The notes under the pieces are model-generated. The model had not been told where the DNA came from. It searched no databases and was given only the letters and a program-made list of their open reading frames with translations. A stretch of DNA of 64,000 nt from contig CM066300.1 of NCBI GenBank assembly GCA_033807695.1, positions 2,976,001 to 3,040,000 on the forward strand, given 5' to 3'. The stretch is from Daedaleopsis sinensis (taxonomy: Eukaryota > Basidiomycota > Agaricomycetes > Polyporales > Polyporaceae). Within the stretch, counting starts at the first letter, position 1. Every line of letters begins with the position of its first letter. Positions 11,033 to 21,538 of the stretch are shown here, piece by piece. The position numbers and the translations under genes were made by a program.

Positions 11033-12328
11033 CTACGTCGGCTTTGCTACGAGAGGATACGCCGAGCGCATTTTGACCAACTGGTAAAGTGTTTCGTTGA
11101 CCAATGCAGATTTGCCATGGAGTTGGGCAAGCCCGCGGAGGTGACCGTTGATGTACTCGATCTCGGTGGGCTCGTTGTGCTTGAGGTCGTGATACATGGA
11201 GGAGTAGTTGTTGCACGTCTGCGCGACAACATGCTCCACCTCCGTCCTCAGAGCCCGATGCGAGAGAGAATGCGGGAATGGCTCGTCCGCGGGGGGCTCG
11301 AGGGGCGCATCATCCGCGCGGGTCTTCATGTGCTCGAGGTACGCGCCGTGTCGCCTCCTGTTCTCGCTGTCGTGTTGCGCCTTGAAGACCACCTCTGCCT
11401 CCTCGCAGACACGCTTCATGACCCACCGGCCGTGCGGCGCCTTGAGCACGTCCCCGTTCTTGCACTGCAGGAGGCCGGAGATCGGGTTGACGAACGCGTT
11501 GACCACCAGCTTCCTCCGCATCGCCGTCTCCACATCGCGGAACGGCCGCCATGTCGTCCCAAGGGCGCGAGCGCCCGTCAAGGCGGCGATCGTGTTCCGG
11601 AGGTTGAGGTAGCGTGCGTTCGAGGGATCAGTGTCTGCCGGGTCCGCGATGTCGTCGAGGGACAGCTCGGCGTATGAGCCATGGCGCGCTCGAGCGAGCA
11701 CGGCTTCGTAGTCGCGACCGGCCGGGTCGGGCACGATCCCGAGCTGAATCTCGCCAATGCCCGTCTGGACGACATGGAGGGGGTCTTTGCGCCAGAGGCC
11801 GTGGGTGTTGGTGGTGAGGATGAAGTTCGGACGGTCGCGCGGATCGTCGAATATATGCCGTATCAGATGGTCGTACACACCCATGCCGTTGTGCAGCAGG
11901 ACGATGGTGGTGTCGCGGGAGATGTACTCGCGTAGAGCCCACATTATAGCGGGGATTGCGTACGCCTTGCTCGTGACGACGAGGGAGTTGATCGCACCGC
12001 CTAGGGGGAGCATGCCATGGGGGACGTCTGGACGGGATAGCGGGAGCCGATAGTCACCGCGCCGCTGTCTCAACGTCTTCATGAAGGGCATCTCCTGCTT
12101 CTGGAAGTTGTTGTACATGCTGTAGGAGAGGTGGAGGATGCCATCCTGGACATGTGTGACGCCGTCCGCTTCGAGGAGGATGGACCAGGGACTGGGGCGC
12201 TGGAAGATGGCGGGGGCGGACTGCTTGCGGTGGAGGGCGACGACGGAGTGTTTGGGAGCGAGAGTGCGACGGAGATGGAAGGCGACAAAGGATCCAACTG
12301 CGCCGAGGCCAACGACGTGGATGTGCAT
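11033..12328 (-). CDS. 2-dehydropantoate 2-reductase (ketopantoate reductase) family protein
   Basis: The family makes D-pantoate from ketopantoate with NADPH in the pantothenate and CoA pathway. The gene is one uninterrupted frame of 431 residues, unusual here where most genes have introns. The N-terminus MHIHVVGLGAVGSFVAFHL has the GxGxxG dinucleotide-binding motif. A C-terminal helical domain carries RRKLVVNAFVNPISGLLQCKNG, matching the family's K-x3-N-x2-N-P pattern that contains the catalytic lysine. Later, YHDLKHNEPTEIEYINGHL matches the family's D-x-x-x-x-x-x-T-E-I-x-x-x-N-G signature. It is longer than bacterial PanE (about 300 residues), with an inserted arginine-rich segment, as in fungal relatives. 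Several fungal paralogues exist, so a role outside pantothenate synthesis is possible. Confidence 0.85.
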   Translation of the reverse strand: MHIHVVGLGAVGSFVAFHLRRTLAPKHSVVALHRKQSAPAIFQRPSPWSILLEADGVTHVQDGILHLSYSMYNNFQKQEMPFMKTLRQRRGDYRLPLSRPDVPHGMLPLGGAINSLVVTSKAYAIPAIMWALREYISRDTTIVLLHNGMGVYDHLIRHIFDDPRDRPNFILTTNTHGLWRKDPLHVVQTGIGEIQLGIVPDPAGRDYEAVLARARHGSYAELSLDDIADPADTDPSNARYLNLRNTIAALTGARALGTTWRPFRDVETAMRRKLVVNAFVNPISGLLQCKNGDVLKAPHGRWVMKRVCEEAEVVFKAQHDSENRRRHGAYLEHMKTRADDAPLEPPADEPFPHSLSHRALRTEVEHVVAQTCNNYSSMYHDLKHNEPTEIEYINGHLRGLAQLHGKSALVNETLYQLVKMRSAYPLVAKPT

Positions 12329-12943
12329 CGACGACCAGCTGGAAACCCGCTCCCTGCGTCTACCAGGCCATCTCAGCGCTCCAAATCAGGAAGCGCTCTT
12401 CACGACCTGCGTATATCGACTACCGCTTCAACTGCGTAACCTCCTTCCTACTGCAGGGATGGAATGTACCTGATCACAGTCGCCATGACCAGCTATGTCT
12501 GATATTAATCACAAAGGTGCCTTTGGGCGTACAAATCGTCTAGCTATGGGAAGAACTTACAGTAACCACCCTGTGACAGCTCTTGGCGAACATAGCTCCG
12601 TGAGCGTGCGATTCATTCCAAGGCCCAAAGACGACGTCGGGGGCCGCGTCGAGGAACACACGACCCAGTTGGCGGGCCGAACAGCCGGGTGGGTGAGTGC
12701 CACCGAGCCCCAATGAAGGAAGCGGTCAAGAACGGGACGATCCCCGCACTCGGTGTGCAGAGGATGATATCATCGTTCGCCGCGCCCAATCCTGACATCG
12801 ATGAGCATCGATAGTCTTCTCCCTCGCAGCGGCCCGTCATTGGCGGTCATCCCATCGGAGCTCCCTTCCGTCTCCTCAAATACCCCAGGCTTTGTCTCTT
12901 CACCAGTCTCCTTCGTCCCACTCACCATCCCACACCGCTCGCC
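12329..12943. promoter_or_regulatory. Divergent intergenic region
   Basis: These 615 bases lie between the start codons of the ketopantoate reductase-like and aldo-keto reductase genes and should hold both promoters. A pyrimidine-rich tract precedes the ATG at 12944, common upstream of fungal genes. No TATA box or coding sequence was convincing. Confidence 0.45.
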
Positions 12944-14519
12944 ATGGCCACCACCGTCACCCTCAAGCGCACCGGCGCGAAGGTACTGCTCGTTTGCACT
13001 CGTAGACCACTGAGATATTCTGATATGTCGCCTATCGCGCATAGATGCCTCTCGTAGGGTAAGCAGTCAATCACTGGTTGCTCAAGACCGTCACATTTTG
13101 ACACCGTACTTCTCCATTCTCAGCTTCGGTCTTTGGAAGGTGCGCCCATGATCGTTCCTCAGTGCACCATCAGCTAACTTCGGCGTATTTGAAGGTCAAC
13201 AAAGACACTTGTGCCACCGTATGACCCCCTCGTAGCTGCTGGCCCCAGTACATTCAACTTACATCCGCCGTAGACCGTCTACAACGCAATCAAGGAGGGG
13301 TACCGCCTCTTCGATGGTGCCTCTGACTACGGAAACGAGAAAGAGGCTGGTGAGGGCATCGCGCGCGCGATCAAGGATGGTCTTGTCAAGCGCGAGGACG
13401 TCTGTGAGTGGTTAGATCGCCATGTGATACATTCCTTACTCACAGTTCCAAAGGGATCACCTCCAAGGTTTGTACGTAGATTCTCCGATTGGTGCCTTGA
13501 GCTGATAACATGTGAATCAAGCTCTGGAACTCTTACCACGAAAAGGAGCGCGTACGTGAATGGACTCCCGACATACCGTATTCAACATGCTCACTTACGG
13601 CAACAGGTCGCTGAAGGCTGCAAGAACTCTCTCGCTCTCTGGGGTCTTGACTACTTCGACCTTTACCTCGTCCACTTCCCGATCTCCATTGAGTACATCG
13701 ACCCCAAGGTCAAGTTCCCCCAGGAGTGGTGGGGCCTTGACGGCAAGGTCCACCCGAGTGAGTAGACACTCGAACGCACTCGAACGCTGAGGACTTCGCT
13801 GAATTTTAGTAGTCAATGTCCCCTTCCAGGAGACCTGGACCGAGATCGAGAAGCTTGTTGACAGTGGGTTGGCAAAGAACATTGGTATCAGGTGAGATTG
13901 CCTATGTGCATACTGACGGTATATGAGGCTGACGAACTTCCAGTAACGCACAGGGTTCTCTGATTCTCGACATCCACCGTTATGCGCGTATCGAGCCCCA
14001 GGTTCTTCAAGTCGAGATCCACCCGTACTTGACACAGGAACCTCTCATCAAGTACAGCAAGCTCCTCGGCCTGGCTGTCACGGCTTACTCGTCCTTTGGC
14101 CCTCAAAGCTACGTTGAGCTCGGCGCTCACAAGAATGCTGTCGGTCTTCTTGAACACGATCTCGTCAGCAGCGTTGCGAGCAAGAACAATAAGAGTCAGT
14201 ATTTCGCTTGTGACTCGTCCGCGGATTAATGGGCTAACATACATTCAATCCACAGCCCCGGCTCAGATCCTTCTCCGTTGGGCACTTCAGCGGGGCCTTG
14301 CGGTCATCCCGAAGTCCAACAACCACGAACGCCTGGTCCAGAATCTGGCCTGCACTGACTTCGAGTTGTCCGATGAGGAGATGAAATCGATCAGCGCGCT
14401 CAACATCAACCTCCGCGTGAGTATAACAACCAAACATCTTCCGCAAAGCAGATCTAACTGAGTTGGTCTAGCTCAACGACCCGGCCGACCTCGACCCCAG
14501 ACTGGCAATCTTCGCGTAG
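12944..14519 (+). CDS. Aldo-keto reductase, xylose-reductase-like
   Basis: This is a predicted cytosolic NAD(P)H-dependent reductase of aldoses such as D-xylose. The catalytic tetrad is visible: Asp and Tyr in FDGASDYGNE, Lys in WITSKLWNSY and His in LYLVHFPI. The cofactor loop VIPKSNNHERLVQN and the GISNA strand are typical of the xylose reductase group. The gene is very exon-dense: early exons are about 39 nt (12944-12982), 14 nt (MPLVG), 16 nt (FGLWK) and 24 nt (VNKDTCAT). The WITSK junction uses an acceptor inside CCAAAG just before GGATCACC. The product is about 320 residues, the family size. Its 3' half (from 13832) and downstream flank are repeated at 21051-21540 as a broken copy. Substrate preference cannot be read from sequence. 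Confidence 0.85.
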
Positions 14520-15238
14520 AAGACCCATGGGGCTTGGCCGTTCGGAGTCATCACGTTTAAGACCAGAGTTCCGCCGCAGCGGACTGCGCAGCGTACAATG
14601 TAGGATAGACGGCATGGATATAACCCAGATTTTTTGTGTCACCATGACTTGCTAGCTGCGTGATTTGAGCCGCAGTAGCGCCTCGTGTCCTCTTGTGTCT
14701 GCAGCGATCCTCGGCAAGGGCCCGAGTAGGCTCGAGTAGGACGACGCTTCGGGACAGTGTTGATTGAGTTGCGCAATGGCGGTGCACCAAAGGTACGCGT
14801 AGTTCAGGCGCGCAGCACTCGATCGAATACACTGCGCAGCGGAATTTGAATTGTCTATTACACTCTCCCCACAACAGCAAAAGTACTGTACGGTTAGAAG
14901 CTTGAGGCCTGAGCCTGAACTACTTCTCTCTCATCCACATACAACCATGCCTCCCATACAGTTCAAGCTCTACAAGCCTCCAGATGGCCTCGTTCACCTT
15001 GTCACTTTCCCCGACAAACCCTCTTGGAATGCTCTTGCAACCAAGATTGAAGCCCTCTATAACATCCCTCACCCAAGCATCGGCGTTTTCTACATCGACA
15101 ACGATGGAGATGAAGTGACCGTAAGCTCAGAGGAAGAGCTCCAAGACTTCTACCAGTCTACGTCAGGACAAAGGAACGCTGGTACGCCCGGCCTTGTCAA
15201 GCTCAACGTACGCGACCTCGATGCCCTCCATGGCGATA
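13832..15238 (+). repeat. Duplicated segment, copy A (AKR 3' half + PB1-gene promoter + PB1 start)
   Basis: This stretch matches 21051-22191 in the same orientation, including introns and intergenic DNA. Copy A is about 265 bases longer because copy B lost about 78 and 188 bases. Similarity is high but imperfect, with scattered substitutions. It stops abruptly after TGGCGATA at 15238. Confidence 0.9.
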
Positions 15239-17049
15239 CGCGCTTTGGCCAGGCGAACAGAGGTATGTTGATCGTGCCTCGTGTGTTACTTCTTTGTCAC
15301 CAGTTGTCCAGAGCGCAAGGAAAGAGCTACGAAACTCAACGCTCGCCAGTCGGAGGCTCGAACGGACACCTAGTTTGCCCGTATTCGCAGGGTCTACGAC
15401 CTTCTATGGAATAAGAAATCGCTCTCTATCTCGGAGGAGCACGAGGGTGTACGCTACATCGCTCCCAAGTTCTCCTTCGAGACCACAGCACCGATCATGA
15501 TCCGAGACGAGTACGACGAGCTGTGGCAGCAGATACTCTCGCGTGTGACCCAGAATCGTACGGGAGACGTTCATGGCATGGTCATTGTTGGACAACCAGG
15601 GATCGGTGAGTGAATCTGCATATGATTGTTGAGGTCTGCCGCACCGACGATTGCTTCAAGGCAAATCCCTCTTCCTAGCGTACGCCTTTGCACGGGCGCT
15701 ACAGGCTGGTATCCCTACCGTGCTCTGCCACATTCGCGATCTGTACTGCATCGCGAACGACGAGGGTATCAAGATTAAGACTGTCATCGAGGATGGTTAC
15801 AATGTACCCTTGACGTCCGGCACGCTGGTGTTGATCGACATTGTCGGCCCAAACCCACCGCCCACACTACTTGTCGACCGGTGGGTGAATCCGGGCTTCG
15901 TGGTTCAGGCCACATCCCCTCAAGAGGTCCCTTGGAAAAGCTGGTACAAGCAGCGAGGTGCTGTAGCGTGGGTGATGTCGACGTGGACTCGAGAAGAAGT
16001 CTCTTCCCTGCAGTGCGTAGCTATTGATCCTCCATATTATTTACTCGCCTTTAGCATTTTGCCAGGAAACTCCGTGAATCATTGGGGGAGGCTCCATGGA
16101 CACAGGACAAGGACTCGTGGTATACTCCTCTTGAACTGTACGAACTCCTGGGTCCGTCCGCAAGATCTTGCTTCTATAGCGTACACCAGCTCCTCAAGCC
16201 GAAGACTGGAACAACTCTCGATGCAAATCTGCTCAGCCACCCGCTCAGTAAGGCGGTAAGTGACCCGCACCTATTCGACAATGCGAAAGATTTTCTGTTT
16301 GCCGTGGCACATGGTTCAGTTATGGTGCAAAGTTCGGGCTTTCACGATTTCTTCTTCGCCACGCCCGATATGAAAACCCCCGTCCGACTACACTTCGCCC
16401 TTCTTTGAAGTACAAGATCCCCACTCCATTCCTTCAACTCTCTATCGCATCGCAGTATCGCCAATACGTCAAGGAACATGGGCTGAAAACGCTTGAGAGC
16501 ATGACTCCAATATTTCCCCACATCGCCACGGCGCTCTTTGAGCCGCTTGTTCTCAACCTTCTTGTTGAGACCAACGAGGGCCTGCAGTGCACGTTCCACA
16601 ACAAGGCGACGTTTCGCCTCGGACCTGGTCTCACTGCTCATCACAACATCGTGGATCCTCCTCTCCTCGCGCAGGCCAATGCGGCGACTGCGTTTGAGCC
16701 TCTCGACGACTGCATCTATGTTGTGCCTGCGAGGTATCCCTCTGTTGACGCGTTTGTCGTGACCGAGCACCGGAAGCGCATCACCCTACTGCAAATGACG
16801 GTTGCCAGCGAGCATGATCTGGAGCCTCTAGGAGTCCAGAGGATCATTTCGATGTTTGGGCAGGCAGCGCGAGAGATGACGTTCAGTGTCGTGTTCGTCA
16901 CACCAGGAGAACAAGGGCAGGCGATGTCGAAATCCCACCACACGCTGAGGGTGGCGCGCTCAGACCTTCAGTGGAACAACTATGGCCACGAGGAAATACC
17001 GGTTGGTTGGCTTGACTGTAACGTCAGCGCCATAGATTCGGATATGTAG
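14947..17049 (+). pseudogene. PB1 fragment fused to a broken Crinkler/RHS-like NTPase-nuclease gene
   Basis: The first 97 codons (14947-15238) copy the PB1 domain of the gene at 21900. A GTATGT donor follows at 15262, and the frame then leads into a different family. That part has RVYDLLWNKKSLSISEEH, a Walker A motif VGQPGIGKS split by the intron after 15605, a Walker B-like TLVLIDIVG and a C-terminal Q-x-T segment (RITLLQMTVASEHDL). Together these recall Crinkler/RHS-type P-loop NTPase plus PD-(D/E)xK nuclease proteins, common in agaricomycetes. Two lesions are visible: an in-frame TAG at 15371-15373 just before RVYDLL, and a frameshift near the CCCCC at about 16378-16382, after which the conserved frame resumes at LKYKIPTPFLQ. 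It is probably a decaying gene. A shorter intact product starting further downstream cannot be excluded. Confidence 0.65.
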
Positions 17050-17636
17050 GCGTTGGTGAGCATCTTTTTGCCCATGCAGAGGCCTAGCTCACCTTTGTGT
17101 AGATGAAGATGGTGGGATCCGACAAGAGAGCTCTGGCGGCTGGATCCGATTCGAGCAAGGAAGATGAACCTCCTGCGAAGAAGCGGAATGCTGTACGCCA
17201 TCTCGTTCTTGTTGCGTATGCCATGACCAAGCTGATTCATATGCAATGTTCAAGTTGATGGTGTCTTGAACTTTGCGTCTGCCATGACACCCCCGCGCTC
17301 CAGGGAATCCCAGGGGACACGGATGCCAGTGCATCCTGAATGGCCGACTGGCACTCGCACGACGAAGCCAAGTACCGCTGCGCAGACTCGGAGTGAGCCG
17401 CCGCTCGTATCGCGCTCTCCCAGAATATGAATGTTGTGCTCCCGAGCGGATTTATCATTGAGGATCCGTACTCATTTGGGATACACATATGCGATGTTGC
17501 TTTCTTTCCGGCCTTCTAGTACGCGCGTGAGCTATGTAAATAAATGGAACAGTTCGTGCGCATGGCCTCCCCTGGGCCCGTCCTTGCGACTGCGGCCTAC
17601 CCGCTGGTAGGACACGGACACGCACCGCGGCGGGCC
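17050..17636. other. Convergent 3' intergenic region
   Basis: This region lies between the 3' ends of the broken nuclease gene and CHS4. A short frame at 17103-17256 encodes a lysine-rich PPAKKRN stretch that could be a lost nuclear-localisation tail of the nuclease gene, but no splice path was established. Otherwise nothing was seen. Confidence 0.4.
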
Positions 17637-20247
17637 TCACATGATGACACAGTTCGAGTCGTCCTCGACTCTCTGCGTCGCGATCCCCATCTCCGCGAAC
17701 GTCTGCGGGCCGGGTTTGTGCGGCTTCTGCTGCTGAGGCGGCCGCTGCTGCTGCTGCTGCTGTTGGGCTGGCGGGGGCGCGCCGTCGTACGACGGTCTGC
17801 CGGGCGCGCCGCCAGGCCGGCGGAGCGGTGGTGTGCCCGCTGGTCGTGGCGAGGATGCGGATGCGGGACCGGGGCCGGGGCCTGCTGAGCCGTAGCGTTG
17901 GTGGCCGGGGTGCGGCTGCTGCGGCGCTGCTGCACCTGGAGGCAGCTGTGGTCGGGAGCTGTTCTGTTGCGGGTACGGGCGCGGGGTGTTTCCGGACGGC
18001 ATGCCGCCTCCCGGGGGGAGAGATGGGCGGTGCGGGCCGTTGGCGTACTCGTCGACGCGGGGAAGCGGCGCTTGTCCCATGCCTGAGGGCGAGTTCGTCA
18101 GCGGGCCCTGCCTGCCGGGCATCGGCATGCTGGGACCTGCACCTGCGCCCATGGCTGGTGCGAGGGGCATCGAGTTCTTGCGGATGTTGTTCACGATCTG
18201 GGTGCGGTGCGTGGCGGGAATTTGCGGGGCCGCCGACGGGCCGACAACGGCTTCGGAACGCTGCTTCGCCTGGGTCCGCTTGCGGACGAGTTTGGAGTCC
18301 GTCAGGTTCTCGTGCTGCTCGCGCGAAAGAGTCTGCGGTGTAGGTTGGGACAGTGCTTGCAGCCGCTCGGCCGCGTCCGTATTGCCATGCTGTGCGGCCT
18401 GCGAGCGCGGAAAAGAGTCAGCAAGAGCACACAAGGAACGGGCGCGATGATGTTGTATGGACGCACCCGGTTGTACCACTTGCGCGCCGCATCAATGTCC
18501 CTGGGCCCGCCGACGCCCACTTCCGAGTAGTAGCCGAGGGCGAACTCGGCGCTGGGGAGGCCCTTGCGTGCGGCCTTCTCGGCGAATGTCCACGCGAGGC
18601 CCTCGTCCTTGTCGAACGCGCCCTCCGCGCCGCACAGGAACCATTTACTGAGTGCCATATCGGCTTCGATCTCGCCTTGCTGGCTCGCGAGAGAGTAGTA
18701 CTGCACGCTGAGAAGCGCGTCAAAGGGGAATGGGGGCGACGCGAACTCGTACGCATGGCCGAGCTTGTACTGTGCAGGGGCGAAGTTGAGGTAAGCCGCA
18801 CGCTCGAGATGCCGACGGGCTTCTTCTTGGGGCGTGGATCCCGGTGCGAGGAAGGGTTGGAAGAGGTGTGGAGGGATGGACACGTGCGAGAATTCGTTCA
18901 AGAGGAGCAGACCGTAGACGTACGCAGGCTGGGGCACCTCGATCGTCGCGAGCGTCGCGGCACGGTTGAGCAAGGGTAGCGCGGCTTGTTGGTCGACCGG
19001 GAAACCGAGTTGACCCATGAGGTGTGCCATTCCGAGACGCTACAGAAAAAGATGAATTGGCTACACGGGGCATCAAAAGGCGGAAGACTTACGTAGAAGC
19101 AGCTCTCCACGCCGTGCTTCATCCCGCGCTCGAAACACTCCTTGGCGTGCTGGACATCGCCAAAGTTCTCGTACTCGCGACCCAGCTTGAACCATGCAGC
19201 GTGATGTCCGGACTTTGCAGCGCGCTCGAAGTCGCGGAAGGCGGTTCGGGGATCATGGGGAATGAATTGAGGGTAGATACCGGTTGATGCGCACATGGCG
19301 CGCATGTAGATGGCTTCTGCTGCATACGGAGGGATGGGACCTGGCGGGAGCTGGGACGAGATCTGGAGGATCATGGGGATGGCGACGTTGACGAGCTTCT
19401 GGAGCTCGGGATCCTCGATCTGGGCTGGCCCAACTGCAGGATCGGTGGAGGTCGGGCTGGTACGAGAGTGCTGCTGCTGTGCGCGATCGACAAGCGAGAG
19501 GACATCCCTGCACCAGACAATTTTGCGAGCAGGGTCACCGTGTGGCTGCTGGACGGTGGATTGCTGGACGGAGAGGATCGCAAGGGTTGGCAGTGGTGCA
19601 GTGAGAGAAGGAGGACCATCGCGGGATCCGGACGGGGTCGAGAGTGGGGAGGACGTACGGGAACTGATGCCGAGGTTGGCGAAAGAGCCAGAGAGAGATG
19701 CATGGTGCGTTGGTGGGGCGGGCGGTGCCGCGAAGGGCATAGGGAAGGAAGGCGGTGAGGTAGACATGGAAGGCGGAGACCAAGGGGCCCAATCGGCGCC
19801 TTGTGGAGGAGGTAATGGACTGGGACCGCGAGAAATGGGCGGGCCTTGAGGTGGAGGAAAGCCGAGAGAGCGATCTGGGTAGGGGGAGTTGTAGGAGGGC
19901 TGGTGGAAGGAAGCAATGTTTACGGCAGGGGGAGTGGACGACTGGTCATCAAGTGTTTGGGCCATCTGCATAAATAGAGGTCAGATTGGGCGACGGGCGG
20001 TGTGCATTGTGCAAAGGCGACGTATGGGCGGCGAAACGATCAATAGAATACGCACGTTCTTGGGAATATCCGGGTGCAACTTCTGAGGACGAGGGGCGAC
20101 GAGCGGATCTTCGTAGTGCGGTGGTGAAGAATACGCGTCTGGATTGTAATCGGGAGGGAGAGGAGGGACGGCGGGGGCGGAGGAGAACTGCCTATGGGGC
20201 TGGTCGTAGTCGTCGAACGGGCGGGGAGGGACGGGAGGAGCAGCCAT
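17637..20247 (-). CDS. SKT5: Chitin synthase III activator with Sel1 repeats (Chs4/Skt5)
   Basis: In yeast, Chs4/Skt5 activates chitin synthase III and links it to the bud neck. Four exons (20247-20056, 19965-19093, 19039-18467, 18398-17637) join in frame to about 799 residues. The N-terminal 250 residues are proline-rich and disordered. Sel1-like repeats follow, recognisable as AAEAIYMRAMCASTG, AAKSGHHAAWFKLGREYE, AAYLNFAPAQYKLGHAYEF, ADMALSKWFLCGAEG and AEFALGYYSEVGVGG. A low-complexity Q/P/G-rich tail (glutamine run near 17745-17770) ends in NCVIM, a CaaX box predicting farnesylation of the Cys; yeast Chs4 also ends in a CaaX box. The gene lies wholly inside the inserted block at 15239-20594, opposite in strand to the broken nuclease gene. 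It looks intact. Confidence 0.9.
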
Positions 20248-20594
20248 GGGTGGTGGCGGGACGAGGCAATGGATGAAACAGTGATATGTCGCGCTGGAGG
20301 TGGAGGTTGTTAAAAGGCTCGGGTGGACGGCTGAGCGACGGCTGGCGGGACGAGGCTGTTGTCCGCAGCGGAGGTGTCTGTGCCAGGCAAGGACCGCCTC
20401 GACGAAGCTGAGCCGTAATAATCCGTACTCACGTCAACACAGCCCTAGTCCTCCTCCTCACAACAAATTTCCTCGCTAAGGGCAAACTTGAGCGTTCTGG
20501 TGCAGCAGAAACACGATCCTCGATGCTGCGTTTGCCCTCGGCGTCTCTTTCAGCGCAGATGCGATAGACGCGCAGTACTGATCGCGCGCGCACA
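20248..20594. promoter_or_regulatory. Upstream region of CHS4, up to the insertion edge
   Basis: These 347 bases lie between the CHS4 start codon and the right edge of the inserted block and should hold its promoter. The last part is GC-rich and ends in an alternating CGCGCGCGCAC run next to the junction. No clear TATA box was seen. Confidence 0.45.
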
Positions 20595-20802
20595 CCCCTT
20601 CCCGAGACGCCGCGCACGACCTCCGCTATGATCTATCGCAATACTTTCGGCCGCTCTGCTCCCGTCCTGTTCGAAATGGAAGTGGTGGACAGTTGGCAGC
20701 CGATTCTCACTGGACTTGCCAACATATTCACTCCAGGTCAAGGTCACGCATATGTGGAGGTGCTCGATAGCGACGCGGACGTCTCATTCGACCAGAAAGG
20801 TC
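20595..20802 (+). pseudogene. PB1-gene fragment (continuation of the split copy)
   Basis: These 208 bases match 22194-22401 of the intact PB1 gene. They encode a peptide containing YRNTFGRSAPVLFEMEV and ending in VSFDQKG, without a domain of its own. The match begins within two bases of where the PB1 copy at 14947-15238 stops, so the two are halves of one interrupted copy. Beyond 20802 the sequence changes completely. Confidence 0.85.
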
Positions 20803-20981
20803 TTTTTATTTTCCAATCATTCATTTCTATTCCACGTACGAAGTACAGGTGCGGCTGTGATGGTAAACTATGCAAACTGGGTTCGCGAACGCGTCGACTG
20901 ACCCTCTGGTGCCGACATTTAAGGGCCAATCAACCATTCATCGTTTTTCCGGTTGGTGCCGTCTTGATACAAGCCTGTTCG
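20803..20981. other. Spacer of unknown origin between duplicated fragments
   Basis: These 179 bases separate the PB1 fragment from the 70-bp fragment. I could not match them to any other part of the window by eye. Confidence 0.4.
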
Positions 20982-21051
20982 CTCAATTTCTCTCCGCATC
21001 CATGCTCGCAGCAAGGACAAACACATTCCTGCTCCGACGCGGACAAGGTCG
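20982..21051 (+). repeat. 70-bp copy of 26221-26290
   Basis: This matches the region upstream of the F-box gene at 26406 over 70 bases with one visible mismatch (G for T near 21016). It directly abuts the aldo-keto reductase fragment, forming a novel junction. Confidence 0.9.
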
Positions 21052-21538
21052 ACCTGGACCGAGATCGAGAAGCTAGTTGACAGTGGGTTGGCAAAGAACA
21101 TTGGCATCAGGTGAGATTGCCTATGTGCATACTGACGGTATAGTATATGAGGCTAACAAACATCTAGTAACGCACAAGGTTCTCTAATTTTCAACATCCA
21201 TCGTTATGCGCGTATCGAGCCCCAGGTTCTTCAAGTCGAGATCCACCCGTACTTGACACAGGAACCTCTCATCAAGTACAGCAAGCTCCTCGGCCTGGCT
21301 GTCACGGCTTACTCGTCCTTTGGTCCTCAAAGCTACGATGAACATGGCGCTCACAAGAATGCTGTCGATCTTCTTGAACACGATCTCGTCAGTAGCGTTG
21401 CCAGCAAGAACAATAAGAGTCAGTATTTCGCTTGTGACTCGTCCGCAGATCAATGGGCTAACAACCACGAACGCTTGGTCCAGAATCTGGCCCGTTCGGA
21501 GTCATCGCGTTTAAGACCAGAGTTCCGCCGCAGCGGAC
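21051..21538 (+). pseudogene. Truncated aldo-keto reductase copy
   Basis: This copies the 3' half of the gene at 12944. It keeps peptides such as SNAQGSL and ARIEPQVLQVEIHPYLTQEP but lacks the N-terminal half with all four catalytic residues. The exon with the cofactor loop is also partly deleted, and the reading runs into former 3' untranslated sequence. It cannot encode an active reductase. Confidence 0.85.

Larger units (their letters stand above)
15239..20594. other. About 5.36-kb segment inserted within a duplicated PB1-gene copy
   Basis: Sequence to the left (ending 15238) matches the PB1 gene up to 22191; sequence to the right (from 20595) matches it from 22194. The intervening block therefore interrupts a once-continuous copy, with loss of about two bases. 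It carries the Crinkler/RHS-like gene (plus) and the whole CHS4/SKT5 gene (minus). I saw no target-site duplication, terminal repeats or transposase, so the mechanism is unknown. Confidence 0.75.

Noticed and set aside
10783..14519. Secondary-metabolite cluster (ketopantoate reductase-like and aldo-keto reductase genes adjacent)
   Set aside because: No synthase, terpene cyclase, P450 or transporter lies nearby; both are ordinary oxidoreductases.
15304..15500. Alternative in-frame continuation from PB1 using the acceptor at 15303
   Set aside because: It stays open to a stop near 15500 but encodes no family motif, while another frame carries the conserved RVYDLLWNKKSLSISEEH sequence.
17745..17770. 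CTG-type repeat as a microsatellite
   Set aside because: It lies in frame within CHS4 and encodes the glutamine run of its disordered tail.
15239..20594. Transposon as the cause of the 5.36-kb insertion
   Set aside because: No terminal inverted repeats, target-site duplication, transposase or reverse transcriptase was seen.
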